Shown: positions 6,158-13,367 of the stretch, piece after piece
Layout: each line of letters begins with the position of its first letter
How positions within the stretch are numbered: the first letter of the stretch is position 1
Source: a virus
DNA: 64,000 nucleotides
Direction: 5' to 3' (one strand)
Virus record (IMG/VR): IMGVR_UViG_3300042362_000298
Span: 1-64,000 of that record
Position numbers and translations under genes: made by a program
The notes under the pieces: model-generated
Told to the model about the DNA's origin: nothing
Seen by the model: the letters and a program-made list of their open reading frames with translations, nothing else
Databases searched by the model: none

Positions 6158-6315
6158 CTGATGGTAGCAAGGTAAACAATGGAAAGGAAATAAGAGAGTC
6201 CTGCGATAAACAAGACTCCCGCAAGGCCGCTAATTACGCCAATGCGAATTTCATGCTCTCTTATCTTTTGATCAATAAGAGCAGTGACTTCCGCTTTGGT
6301 TAATGGTGCGGTCAA
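6154..6315 (-). CDS. Small single-pass membrane protein (53 aa)
   Basis: It starts at TTG 6315, overlapping the upstream TGA by TTGA, and ends coupled to the next gene. The first 23 residues are a charged helix (TKAEVTALIDQKIREHEIRI), followed by a transmembrane helix (GVISGLAGVLFIAGLSYFLS). The topology resembles small holin-like or membrane-anchoring phage proteins, but the genomic place is not the lysis region. Confidence 0.6.
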   Translation of the reverse strand: MTAPLTKAEVTALIDQKIREHEIRIGVISGLAGVLFIAGLSYFLSIVYLATIR

Positions 6316-6629
6316 AATAGCTCAACTGGAGGAGTGTAAACAAGACTTTCTTTGTAGCCTTTAATTTGATAGTCGCCCATATCATCAGCCAGTTTTTTGG
6401 CTTCTTTCAATTGGCGCTCTAGCATTTTAATGGCTTCGCCATAGTCTTTTTCTGCTCTGCGCTGCAGGCGAATGTTGCCATAGTTGCTTTTCTCTTGGTC
6501 AATGCCAAGGTCTTGCATGAGAGCAAAAATATCTTCACGGCATTGCTGCTCCTTTTCGGACAATGCGCGTTGATTTGCTTTGATAGCTTCCATTTCTTTT
6601 AGGAGGCTGATCAGCTCTTCATTGTCCAT
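6312..6629 (-). CDS. Coiled-coil hypothetical protein (105 aa)
   Basis: ATG 6629 overlaps the upstream TGA (TGATG). Heptad-like charged helices flank the middle (LLKEMEAIKANQRALSEKEQ and AIKMLERQLKEAKKLADDMG), with a central segment SNYGNIRLQRRAEKDYGEAI. That layout recalls small phage proteins of the Gam-like or siphovirus coiled-coil type, without firm identity. Confidence 0.6.
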   Translation of the reverse strand: MDNEELISLLKEMEAIKANQRALSEKEQQCREDIFALMQDLGIDQEKSNYGNIRLQRRAEKDYGEAIKMLERQLKEAKKLADDMGDYQIKGYKESLVYTPPVELF

Positions 6630-6871
6630 CACAGACTGCCTCCGCTAATCGTTGCCACGACAAAGCCTCGGTCAATCAAGCTTTCGATTTCATCAAGGCT
6701 TCCTCTCCAATGGCGCTCGTTATTTTGATCGCGAGCAGCGTAAAGGATTCTGCTGGGAGGCAGGGGGCCTCTGTCGGGCCTGGAATAACCATGGTGCTGG
6801 TACACCTCGATCGTTGTTCCGTTGTGCTCGAGCAGAGGGAGTCTGTCTGGAGCGAGAGGAGCTGTGGGCAT
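6629..6871 (-). CDS. Hypothetical protein (80 aa)
   Basis: ATG 6871 (MPTAPLAPDRLPLLEHNGTT). It has a proline-rich start, then a beta pattern (TIEVYQHHGY, RILYAARDQ), then a helix (LDEIESLIDRGFVVATISGG). It is the first gene of the minus unit that leaves the hairpin-rich divergent region, with repeat copy 1 in its leader. Unknown function. Confidence 0.6.
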   Translation of the reverse strand: MPTAPLAPDRLPLLEHNGTTIEVYQHHGYSRPDRGPLPPSRILYAARDQNNERHWRGSLDEIESLIDRGFVVATISGGSL

Positions 6872-6891
6872 TGATCAAGAAGATTAACTAC

Positions 6892-6937
6892 AGGCCGCTT
6901 GAACAAGCTCGCTGGGGCTCGCCTGCGCGAGCGGCCT
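6892..6937 (-). repeat. Structured repeat, copy 1
   Basis: Minus strand: an 8-bp stem AGGCCGCT/AGCGGCCT encloses a 30-base loop that contains CGCGCAGG and CTTGTTC. The same core occurs in copy 2 (6984-7032) and in two plus-strand copies near 63.2 kb, each with a different stem. It lies in the leader of the gene at 6629-6871, just below ACTATTGTGGG. Confidence 0.7.
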
Positions 6938-6983
6938 TCCCACAATAGTCATTTTTCAGAAGAAGTCAATGGAAAGGAAATTA

Positions 6984-7032
6984 AAGCGCCATGAACAAGG
7001 TCGGCCTGGGGGCCTCCTGCGCGATGGCGCTT
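6984..7032 (-). repeat. Structured repeat, copy 2
   Basis: Minus strand: a 9-bp stem AAGCGCCAT/ATGGCGCTT with a loop that begins CGCGCAGG and ends CCTTGTTC. An inner GGCC/GGCC hairpin is possible. The stem differs from copy 1 at most positions yet stays fully paired. Confidence 0.7.
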
Positions 7033-7046
7033 GCGAAGGATACTTG

Positions 7047-7215
7047 CATTCTCAATAACAGGCGGTTATTAAGAATCCAACTAAATTTTCTTCCCATTGA
7101 TCTCCCTGGCCAGAAGCGCCGCAGGGACTGAAACGGGCTGGTGTCCCCAGGCGCGTAGATGCGCGTGCTAAGGCACTGGACGAGTATAACCACCCTGTCA
7201 AGCCAAAAAAGACAG
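7047..7215. other. Chain of small hairpins in divergent region
   Basis: In order: ATTCT/AGAAT enclosing AATAAC/GTTATT (~7048-7076), CCCTG/CAGGG (~7104-7127), CTGG/CCAG (~7138-7150), CGCG/CGCG (~7152-7165), and CTGTC/GACAG (~7195-7215). No gene is supported here. It could be a long leader RNA or a replication-origin region. Confidence 0.45.
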
Positions 7216-7216
7216 T

Positions 7217-7250
7217 CAAAATATTGGCATACGCCCCGTCCAAAATATTG
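7217..7250. repeat. Direct repeat CAAAATATTG x2
   Basis: The 10-mer CAAAATATTG occurs at 7217-7226 and 7241-7250, a 24-base period, with an AATATT palindromic core. It sits immediately before the HNH gene. It may be an operator pair or iteron-like site. Confidence 0.5.
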
Positions 7251-7265
7251 TGCCATCATGAAGAG

Positions 7266-7901
7266 ATGGATCAGCCTCAAGTCCGTCGACATCGCAAGTG
7301 GACAACACTTGATCAGGTCACTGCAGAAGTCGCGGCAGCTTGCGGCTGTAGTTTGTATCAAATTGCAAAAATTTTACGTCGAACGCCTATTGGCGTGTCC
7401 TATCGACTCCACGCAGAAAAAAATTGCAACCGCAAAGCAAGCCATGCTAAGTGGCAATCGCAAAACAGAGAAAAAATTTCAAAAGCTGCAAAAGCCTGGA
7501 AAGAGAACAACAAAGAAAGAAGAAAACAAGCAGACAAAGAATGGACACAAAATAATCCAGAAAAGGTAAGAGAAAAGGGCAGAAGAAGGCGTGCAAGGAA
7601 ATACAGCGCCGTTCGAAATGCAATTATTGCAGTTACACATGAAGACATTGAACTATTAAAAGAAACTTTTAGCCAGAGTTGTGTTTATTGCGGTTCCCAA
7701 GAGAGGTTAACAATTGATCACGTCATTCCATTGGCAAGGGGCGGAACACATGAGCTTAAAAATTTACTGCCGTGCTGTAAGTCTTGTAATTCCAGCAAAA
7801 ATTGTTTACCTGTTCAATCTTGGTATCAATCGAAACCTTTCTTCAGTAAGCAGAGATGGGATGCAATTGTTAAATTTCATCCTTGGCTGGGAATCTCTTG
7901 A
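7266..7901 (+). CDS. HNH endonuclease (211 aa)
   Basis: ATG 7266 (MDQPQVRRHRKWTTLDQVTA); a TTG at 7224 is in frame. The N-terminal ~60 residues look like a helix-turn-helix (CGCSLYQIAKILRRTPIGVS). A very basic lysine/arginine middle follows, then the HNH core CVYCG...LTIDHVIPLARGG...NLLPCCKSCNSSK. The two CxxC pairs bind zinc and the His-Asn-His residues are present. It is probably a free-standing homing nuclease or a replication-associated nicking enzyme, placed first in the plus-strand early region. Confidence 0.85.
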   Translation: MDQPQVRRHRKWTTLDQVTAEVAAACGCSLYQIAKILRRTPIGVSYRLHAEKNCNRKASHAKWQSQNREKISKAAKAWKENNKERRKQADKEWTQNNPEKVREKGRRRRARKYSAVRNAIIAVTHEDIELLKETFSQSCVYCGSQERLTIDHVIPLARGGTHELKNLLPCCKSCNSSKNCLPVQSWYQSKPFFSKQRWDAIVKFHPWLGIS

Positions 7902-7946
7902 TCCCGCTTGACGTAGATGTATAATGAGCGAGCCTCTCAACCAACC

Positions 7947-8081
7947 ATGCCTGAACCTCGTTTGACCAAGCTTCCTCGTAACGGCCCGAAGCCCGGCCAG
8001 AGCACTGCCGCATGGCTCTATGGCAAGGACAAGAACTGTCAAGCTGAGCGTGATGCTGCCAAGTGGAAGGAGGGCAAGTGA
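7947..8081 (+). CDS. Small basic protein (44 aa)
   Basis: ATG 7947 to TGA 8081, overlapping the next ATG (TGATG). MPEPRLTKLPRNGPKPGQST is followed by AAWLYGKDKNCQAERDAAKW. It is lysine-rich and cytoplasmic. Not recognised. Confidence 0.5.
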   Translation: MPEPRLTKLPRNGPKPGQSTAAWLYGKDKNCQAERDAAKWKEGK

Positions 8082-8152
8082 TGGGACCATGGGAAGCCTT
8101 GGTCATTATTGTCCTTTTCATCTGCATCACCTATATCATCGCCACTACTTAG
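8081..8152 (+). CDS. Membrane micropeptide (23 aa)
   Basis: ATG 8081 overlaps the previous stop. The whole product is one transmembrane helix (MGPWEALVIIVLFICITYII, then ATT). The coupling and strong hydrophobicity support translation; its role is unknown. Confidence 0.4.
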   Translation: MGPWEALVIIVLFICITYIIATT

Positions 8153-8164
8153 AGAAAACAACTA

Positions 8165-8509
8165 ATGACTAACCAACAACACCCCATCACCCCACCGCCA
8201 GAGCTGGTGCAGCAGTGGTGGGAAGAAGCTGACCAGTACCAAGACGATCCGAAGACTTACTTCGACTACGTTGCCACCGAAGCCGCCCAATGGGGCGCCG
8301 ATAAAGAGTTACTAGCTTGTGGAAATTACCTTAAGCAGTGCGCTGCGTGGGAGGAAGAAGATGTAATTGAGTTTTATAATTATCGCCGCCCCAAGCCACC
8401 GAGCTTAAAGGAGCAGGCGTTAAAAGCATTAAATGATATTTCTATTGCTTCGTTTGAACAAGATGCAGCAAACACTATTCGCCAAGCTCTTGAATCCCTG
8501 CCCGATTAG
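8165..8509 (+). CDS. ITPPPELVQQW-family protein (114 aa), paralogue 1
   Basis: ATG 8165 (MTNQQHPITPPPELVQQWWE). Conserved marks are ITPPPELVQQW, AAQWGADKELLAC, the RRPKPPSLKEQALKAL linker and a C-terminal helix ending QALESLPD. Two paralogues lie at 22.9 and 23.4 kb. I recall this family from marine and freshwater cyanophages and Synechococcus genomes, with no known function. It appears fully helical. Confidence 0.75.
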   Translation: MTNQQHPITPPPELVQQWWEEADQYQDDPKTYFDYVATEAAQWGADKELLACGNYLKQCAAWEEEDVIEFYNYRRPKPPSLKEQALKALNDISIASFEQDAANTIRQALESLPD

Positions 8510-8523
8510 TCAACATCCCTTCT

Positions 8524-8682
8524 ATGTCTGCTCAACCACGGATCTTTACAGTTGACGAACTTGATGAGTTCTGCCTTTGGTGGTGGGGCTCAGACAATGA
8601 CGAGCGTACAGTCACTGATGTAATTGAAAGCGGAAGCATGACTGCGTTTGCTGAAGCTTGTATTGCCCGCTGGGGCAAGTAG
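8524..8682 (+). CDS. Small acidic protein (52 aa)
   Basis: ATG 8524 (MSAQPRIFTVDELDEFCLWW) to TAG 8682. A strand-helix start is followed by GSDNDERTVTDVIESG and a helix ending ARWGK. No Shine-Dalgarno. Unknown. Confidence 0.5.
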   Translation: MSAQPRIFTVDELDEFCLWWWGSDNDERTVTDVIESGSMTAFAEACIARWGK

Positions 8683-8694
8683 TCCGATCAACTT

Positions 8695-8802
8695 ATGAAA
8701 AACCATTTTGTTGACATCACCAAAAAGGTGGCATCTGCGCTGTTTCTAGCGTTCTGCCTCTATCAGGCTTTTTTTGGCCACACAGGCTATTGCTACCCGT
8801 AG
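8695..8802 (+). CDS. Membrane micropeptide (35 aa)
   Basis: ATG 8695 (MKNHFVDITKKVASALFLAF) to TAG 8802. A short cytoplasmic helix is followed by a transmembrane segment (ASALFLAFCLYQAFF) and a GHTGYCYP tail. Unknown function. Confidence 0.4.
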   Translation: MKNHFVDITKKVASALFLAFCLYQAFFGHTGYCYP

Positions 8803-8813
8803 GTAACAAACAA

Positions 8814-8996
8814 TCAACCGAATCCTTTTTGCTCCTTCCAGGAGCTTTTTTCTTGAGCAGCTTCTTCCGTAATTCCCGATGGGGAAGACTCTTTAGCCTT
8901 TAATGTTTCAGCCTCTGTTTCTTCTCGAGAAAGCTCGTCCCAGAAAGGATTAGAAACTCCCCAAGAAGGATCGTGATCGGCCCAGATGATCTTCAT
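8814..8996 (-). CDS. Small acidic protein (60 aa)
   Basis: ATG 8996 (MKIIWADHDPSWGVSNPFWD); TTG 9005 is also in frame. The C-terminal half is glutamate-rich (REETEAETLKAKESSPSG). It follows the primase-helicase gene with a promoter between them. It could be an accessory or DNA-mimic-like protein; that is a guess from charge only. Confidence 0.5.
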   Translation of the reverse strand: MKIIWADHDPSWGVSNPFWDELSREETEAETLKAKESSPSGITEEAAQEKSSWKEQKGFG

Positions 8997-9021
8997 TATT
9001 GACAATTATGCACTAGCCATA

Positions 9022-9050
9022 ATTATAAGCCAGTCATAACCTCCTTAAAA
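9022..9050 (-). promoter_or_regulatory. Promoter for gene 8814-8996
   Basis: Minus strand: a perfect TATAAT (9027-9022), 26 bases above ATG 8996. The -35 position (TTTTAA) is weak. Confidence 0.45.
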
Positions 9051-11027
9051 GAATTCGTCATCAAGGGAGCTGTCGCTCTCTTTTGCGGGAGCAGCGGGAG
9101 AGTGATTGTTCTCGAAATCAAGGTCTGGCTCTTGGTATTCCCAGGAATGGTACACTCTCTGTTTTTCTCCATTGGGACCATTCTCAAAGCTGCTGGTGAT
9201 CAAGCCTTGCCTTCTAGCCACTTCCAACATTTTGCTCGTGCCAGCAATGTCAAACGCTCCAGCCATTGCTGCCGCTTGTTGTTTCGTGAAACGTTCGTGC
9301 TTACGCATGTTGATGGTGTTCACCACGCGATCCAGCTCTTCCAAGCTTCCGCCAAGAGGGCCAGCATATTCCCAGCCATAGTTCAATGCATCGCGGCGAA
9401 GCATATGCTTGCCAGTGAGACCACTCCTGCTCTTAAGCCATTCAAGATGGAACTGACTGCCGTCAAAATTATTTTCAGGCTTGGTAAGTTTTACCACTTC
9501 GCTAACATTATCAACAAAACTTGTTGAGTCACGAAGTCCTCCGCTTTTGTTCAAATGGTGAAGAATGAGAATGGAACATTTGTAAGTGTTGGCAATATCA
9601 CGCAGACCATAAATAACATCGCCAGCATTACTTTTAATTAGATCCACGTCCATGCCCGCAAGGCACGCGGTGAGGGAGTCAATGGTAATAAACAATGGGC
9701 GATGCTTACGAACGTAATCTTCCAACTGTCGCATGTGAGCAAAGCGCCAAGTCTCCCAGAATGCAATGGTGCCAGGATCTAAGCCAGCATCTTCATAGCC
9801 GATCACACCAAGCTTTTCGCTGGTATCTACCAGGGGCTCGTCGCTTTGAATGATAAGGCTCTTACCTTTCATGCAGCGCCGTCCAGACCATGGCGTGCCA
9901 AGGGCAATGTGCAGCGCCCAGTTGTAGGCGACGGTGCTCTTGCCGGTGCCGCCAGAAGCTGCTAGCAGCATCACAGTGCCAAGCGGCATGATGCCAGCAA
10001 TCAGCCAATCGCGAGCCTTGTCGGAGTTGGCAATGGTCAGAGCATCAATGGTTTCAATTTCTTCCCTGCCATATATGCGTCCTTTTGCTTCTTCAATGAT
10101 CTTATCAATGTTTTGCTGATTCATCTTCACTGCACGCTGCTCCAACCATGAGCTGGTTTCGTAAGCAATGCGAGCATCATTGGCGTAGAGGCCAACGAAA
10201 TTCTCTACCGTGGAGATGATCTCCTCGTAAGAGGGCTTGCCGTCTTGATTCTTGTGGCGGCTCTTGGTGACAATGGAAGAAAGCAGTTCATCTTTCGTGG
10301 CGCCTTCTTCAATGTAATCAGCTAAGTCATAGCCATTTCCGGGCGGGAGATTGTCCCATTCCCACGAACGCGGATCGGCATACAGCCACGATGCTCCAGG
10401 ATTGTCATTGGCGATTTCTGCCATGAAGGCCACGCCTTGTTCATCCCTGTCGGGAGCCAGGACAATCTTCTGTCCCTTGAAAAGCTGGCTGTAGTCGCCG
10501 TTGGTGCGATATTGTTTCGATCCGCCAAGGAAGGTGACAGCAGGCAGGCCAATAGCCCAGCAAGCTTCGCAAGTGAGTTCACCTTCGACGACAATGACAG
10601 GCAGGCCAGTCTTCTGGCTCTCCTCAACGGCTTCCGAATATTTGTACGGCAAAATGCCGGCTTTCATCTCTTGCAGGAGCGCCTTCTGGTTGGTGGCGTC
10701 CGATGGGATGGTGGGAAATTCTTGCCAGATGCGTTTTGAGCCGCTCGAATCGTCTCGATGCACCCGAACGATTTCTTCGCGCTGTTTGTTGTAGTAGGGG
10801 AAGTGATGCGAGCCAGTCTCCCTGTAGGGCTTTTCCCATCGCACCATTGGAGCCAGCACATTGCGGATGTCGGCCCTGTGAGCGGAGCTGGGGTCGTGCC
10901 AGCAGTTGTAGCCGCCTGTGGTCTTGTTCACCGTGAAGTCGTTGCCGCCGCATGCGGGGCAGACAAACTTGCCCTTCTCGTTGCTGGGCTCGAGTTGCTC
11001 GAGGAAGTCGAGGATGTTAAAGGCCAT
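9045..11027 (-). CDS. Primase-helicase (660 aa)
   Basis: ATG 11027 (MAFNILDFLEQLEPSNEKGK). Domains in order: a zinc ribbon at residues ~22-45 (CPACGG...YNCWHD); a TOPRIM domain at ~143-205 with VVEGELTCEA and LAPDRDEQG; and a RecA/RepA-type ATPase at ~345-560 with Walker A GGTGKSTVAYNWA, Walker B LFITIDSLTAC and an ILILHHLNKSGG sensor. The tail is acidic and ends DDEFF. It would prime and unwind DNA at the phage fork. It is the only large minus gene in the plus-strand replication region. The start is preceded by CCTCCC rather than a clear Shine-Dalgarno. Confidence 0.85.
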   Translation of the reverse strand: MAFNILDFLEQLEPSNEKGKFVCPACGGNDFTVNKTTGGYNCWHDPSSAHRADIRNVLAPMVRWEKPYRETGSHHFPYYNKQREEIVRVHRDDSSGSKRIWQEFPTIPSDATNQKALLQEMKAGILPYKYSEAVEESQKTGLPVIVVEGELTCEACWAIGLPAVTFLGGSKQYRTNGDYSQLFKGQKIVLAPDRDEQGVAFMAEIANDNPGASWLYADPRSWEWDNLPPGNGYDLADYIEEGATKDELLSSIVTKSRHKNQDGKPSYEEIISTVENFVGLYANDARIAYETSSWLEQRAVKMNQQNIDKIIEEAKGRIYGREEIETIDALTIANSDKARDWLIAGIMPLGTVMLLAASGGTGKSTVAYNWALHIALGTPWSGRRCMKGKSLIIQSDEPLVDTSEKLGVIGYEDAGLDPGTIAFWETWRFAHMRQLEDYVRKHRPLFITIDSLTACLAGMDVDLIKSNAGDVIYGLRDIANTYKCSILILHHLNKSGGLRDSTSFVDNVSEVVKLTKPENNFDGSQFHLEWLKSRSGLTGKHMLRRDALNYGWEYAGPLGGSLEELDRVVNTINMRKHERFTKQQAAAMAGAFDIAGTSKMLEVARRQGLITSSFENGPNGEKQRVYHSWEYQEPDLDFENNHSPAAPAKESDSSLDDEFF

Positions 11028-11125
11028 GCAGCATGGGAGGAATCAGACCATCATGCCATCACGAGCCTGCTGTCGCAAGGCTTGTGGGCCATAAGAAAAG
11101 CTAATGGTTGAAAGGGCTTGCAGGA

Positions 11126-11161
11126 GGGCTTTGTGGGCCTATGCTCGGGAAGCCCTCGACA
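11126..11161 (+). other. Leader hairpin
   Basis: GAGGGCTT and AAGCCCTC form a perfect 8-bp stem around an 18-base loop, ending a few bases before ATG 11167. It may control translation of the downstream gene. Confidence 0.45.
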
Positions 11162-11166
11162 AAACC

Positions 11167-11391
11167 ATGCCCATCAGCCTTTATGAAGGCGGCAAGCGTC
11201 GCCGCCACCTTACCCTCTCTGACCAAGCCTATGCCCACCTTTCGGCCATTTCCAGCGCCGCCCAACTTAGCAAGTCCGAAGCCGTGGAGCGGATTCTTCG
11301 GGGCTTTAGCTTCTACGAGGCGGACATCCTTAAAGACGAAGTGTGGCCCAGCATCATCGACCATTCCATTCCCGGAGACCATGGAAACTAA
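11167..11391 (+). CDS. Ribbon-helix-helix-like protein (74 aa)
   Basis: Start taken at ATG 11167 (MPISLYEGGKRRRHLTLSDQ); the frame is open from 11104, but that part forms a leader hairpin. RRRHLTLSDQAYAHLSAISS followed by AQLSKSEAVERILRGF matches the strand-helix-helix layout of CopG/Arc-like DNA-binding proteins. As the first gene of the plus operon 11167-15412 it is a candidate regulator. Confidence 0.55.
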   Translation: MPISLYEGGKRRRHLTLSDQAYAHLSAISSAAQLSKSEAVERILRGFSFYEADILKDEVWPSIIDHSIPGDHGN

Positions 11392-11647
11392 AACTCTCTT
11401 TGTTTCGGAGATGATTCTCCTGCTGGAGCAATGCGTTGCAGAATTTGGCGACATGCCTGTTGGGGCTTATTCTGCTGAATACTGTTACGAACTGGGCAGA
11501 GCCGAAGACCTCATGAGCGTGTCCTTGCGGGTGATGAGTTCTTACTCAGGTTCATCAGCGGAGAACTTGCCTGGCATCGATCTCTCAAGCGATCGCTCTT
11601 CCACCCTCGACGACAAATTCCTTACCATCTTTTACAACGACAAATGA
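11381..11647 (+). CDS. Hypothetical protein (88 aa)
   Basis: ATG 11381 (METKTLFVSEMILLLEQCVA) overlaps the upstream gene by 11 bases and the downstream gene by ATGA. It is helical first, then serine-rich, ending in a strand (KFLTIFYNDK). It looks like a partner of the following 87-aa protein, which ends similarly (KLVIFYDNHY). Unknown. Confidence 0.6.
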   Translation: METKTLFVSEMILLLEQCVAEFGDMPVGAYSAEYCYELGRAEDLMSVSLRVMSSYSGSSAENLPGIDLSSDRSSTLDDKFLTIFYNDK

Positions 11648-11907
11648 ATGTTTCCGAACTGCGCGAAATCCTTGCCAAGGCCGAAACCCAGCATGGCCCC
11701 GACATGCCCATTCTTCTCTGCTTTGAAGAAACGGCTATTGATGAGGGCTATGAAGAGGCTTCCACTGAAGGCATTAGCGATGTGCGAATTGTAGAAGATT
11801 GGCCTCTTCCTGGTACGAGCCTGACCACTTATGAAGGCGAAAAGCCCAAGAAGCTTGTCATTTTCTATGACAATCATTACAAGCTCGACTCGTCCATTGT
11901 CAAATGA
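11644..11907 (+). CDS. Hypothetical protein (87 aa)
   Basis: ATG 11644 (MNVSELREILAKAETQHGPD), coupled at both ends by ATGA. After a helix come strands MPILLCFEET and KKLVIFYDNHY around an acidic loop. Such small proteins are common in phage recombination/replication operons. Function not known. Confidence 0.6.
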   Translation: MNVSELREILAKAETQHGPDMPILLCFEETAIDEGYEEASTEGISDVRIVEDWPLPGTSLTTYEGEKPKKLVIFYDNHYKLDSSIVK

Positions 11908-12872
11908 ACCACTCCTTCCTCACCTACGACCCTGCTAGTTTTGCTTCCATGACTCTTCCCGTGACTGCCGTGAACGAAGCCATGCTCACCGAGCGCATGC
12001 TTGGCCATTTTTCGCCCCTTGACATTTCTCCTGAAGCCTTTAAGAAAGCTTACGAGCTTCCCATTGGCGATCACGTTGAGAAGAACTACAAAGGGCTCTC
12101 CTATCTGTCTTGGCCTTTTGCCTTCCGCTACCTCAACGAGCAATTTCCTGGCGTGTTCGTTGCCTTTGAAGAAAAGGAATCTGGCTGGCCAGTATTTGGC
12201 CGAGATGGCTGCTGGCTGCTGCGTCCTTATTTGACGGACGGCATTAGACGCACTCCTGCGTTGGTGTTCCCCGTGATGGACAACAAGCACAACGCAGTGA
12301 AGGAGCTGGATGCTCGTCAAGTGAGCGACAACATCCAACGTGCCAGTGTTAAGTGCATTGCCACCTTCACCGGCCTTGGCCTCAAGCTTTATGCAGGTGA
12401 AGACATTCCTAAAGCCGATGAAGAAACAACGTCCAGGCTCCCGCTCCAACAGGAAAGCCCGAAGCCTGAAGCGCGGACTGTCGCGAAGGAACAAAAGGCT
12501 ACAGACCCTGCTGCAGCATCTGGAGGCGATGGAACTTCTGCCTCTAATGGAGCCAGTGAGTTCGATGGCAAAGGAGCGCTTCTTAGCTTCTGCAAAGCCA
12601 ATCCTCTCGGCAAAGCTGATGAGCGTGCAAGCCTGATGCTGGGCAAGAATGCGCTGCAGGCCCTTGGCTTGGCGAAAGGCGAAGACATTCAGGATGCTGA
12701 AATGTTTGCCAATGTCATTAGCACCATGGTCACTTCATGGACCAAGGAAGAAGGCATCAAGATTACAAAGGTGGCAATGGCAAAAGAAATTGATTGCCTG
12801 CGTGCCGCTTGTCTTGATGGAGCTGATGCTGCCATTGAATGGGTCAAGGCGTATGTGGAGGGAAAAAAGTAG
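11904..12872 (+). CDS. Single-strand annealing protein (DUF1071/Sak-like)
   Basis: ATG 11904, 322 aa. The core at residues ~55-165 has HVEKNYKGLSYLSWPFAFRY, VFGRDGCWLLRPYLTDG and QVSDNIQRASVKCIATFTGL, the signature order of the DUF1071 (Sak-type) annealases. A disordered linker follows, then a helical C-terminal domain. It would anneal complementary single strands during recombination or repair, paired with the exonuclease-like gene at 13368. Confidence 0.75.
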   Translation: MNHSFLTYDPASFASMTLPVTAVNEAMLTERMLGHFSPLDISPEAFKKAYELPIGDHVEKNYKGLSYLSWPFAFRYLNEQFPGVFVAFEEKESGWPVFGRDGCWLLRPYLTDGIRRTPALVFPVMDNKHNAVKELDARQVSDNIQRASVKCIATFTGLGLKLYAGEDIPKADEETTSRLPLQQESPKPEARTVAKEQKATDPAAASGGDGTSASNGASEFDGKGALLSFCKANPLGKADERASLMLGKNALQALGLAKGEDIQDAEMFANVISTMVTSWTKEEGIKITKVAMAKEIDCLRAACLDGADAAIEWVKAYVEGKK

Positions 12873-12944
12873 ACAGGGCAGCAGCCGGGCTCGCAAGAAG
12901 CTTTGCGGGCCTGATTGCCTGCGACGAAGACGGAAATCCTCTCG

Positions 12945-13199
12945 ATGAACATTATGCGGTTTGATGAGCTGCAACACTGCCCTGAATGCGGTAGTCTCTG
13001 GCACGACCAGCCGATTCCAGAAGAAAGCCGTCATTTATTTGGCGGCTCTGAATGGTTTAGCCGCGTGATTCTCCTGTCGTCGCGGGAGGCAGACCGTGGC
13101 TTTGCCTATCAATGCCCAGACTGCGGCACCACTTGGGACCGTGGCACTGGCGCGATCATTGACCATCCCAAAGTAAGCCTTTCGTTTCCCCGACCATGA
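12945..13199 (+). CDS. Zinc-ribbon protein (84 aa)
   Basis: ATG 12945 (MNIMRFDELQHCPECGSLWH); an ATG at 12954 is also possible. Two CxxC pairs (HCPECG and QCPDCG) are ~40 residues apart, with a helical middle. It is probably a small DNA- or protein-binding zinc protein. It ends coupled by ATGA to the exported micropeptide. Confidence 0.6.
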   Translation: MNIMRFDELQHCPECGSLWHDQPIPEESRHLFGGSEWFSRVILLSSREADRGFAYQCPDCGTTWDRGTGAIIDHPKVSLSFPRP

Positions 13200-13327
13200 A
13201 AATCGTTCTCATTTTCTTCTGCTTTTTGCCCATCACTGCTGCAGCTTGCAACCAGCCCATCATCAAAAACGGCTCCTGCCCGCTTGGCTACTACAGCTCT
13301 GGCGGCTATTGCATTCCTAGTCGTTGA
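13196..13327 (+). CDS. Exported cysteine-rich peptide (43 aa)
   Basis: ATG 13196, coupled by ATGA. MKIVLIFFCFLPITAAA is a signal peptide; the mature part has three cysteines (CNQPIIKNGSCPLGYYSSGG, then YC). It should be periplasmic and disulphide bonded. Its presence between replication genes is odd. Not assigned. Confidence 0.55.
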   Translation: MKIVLIFFCFLPITAAACNQPIIKNGSCPLGYYSSGGYCIPSR

Positions 13328-13367
13328 CGGTACAGTGGCTTGTCTAGACCTTTGTTTGGCAGCCACC

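Noticed and set aside
7085-7115. Peptide-like remnant INGKKI near the divergent region as a piece of a diversity-generating or homing element
   Set aside because: No reverse transcriptase or template repeat exists; the match comes from the recurrent DNA word CAATGGRAAGGAAAT, reported separately.
12876-12962. A short coding-looking frame (RSFAGLIACDEDGNPLDEHY) between the annealase and zinc-ribbon genes
   Set aside because: It has no ATG, GTG or TTG start in frame after the preceding stop codon and ends after about 30 codons, so it was not listed as a gene.
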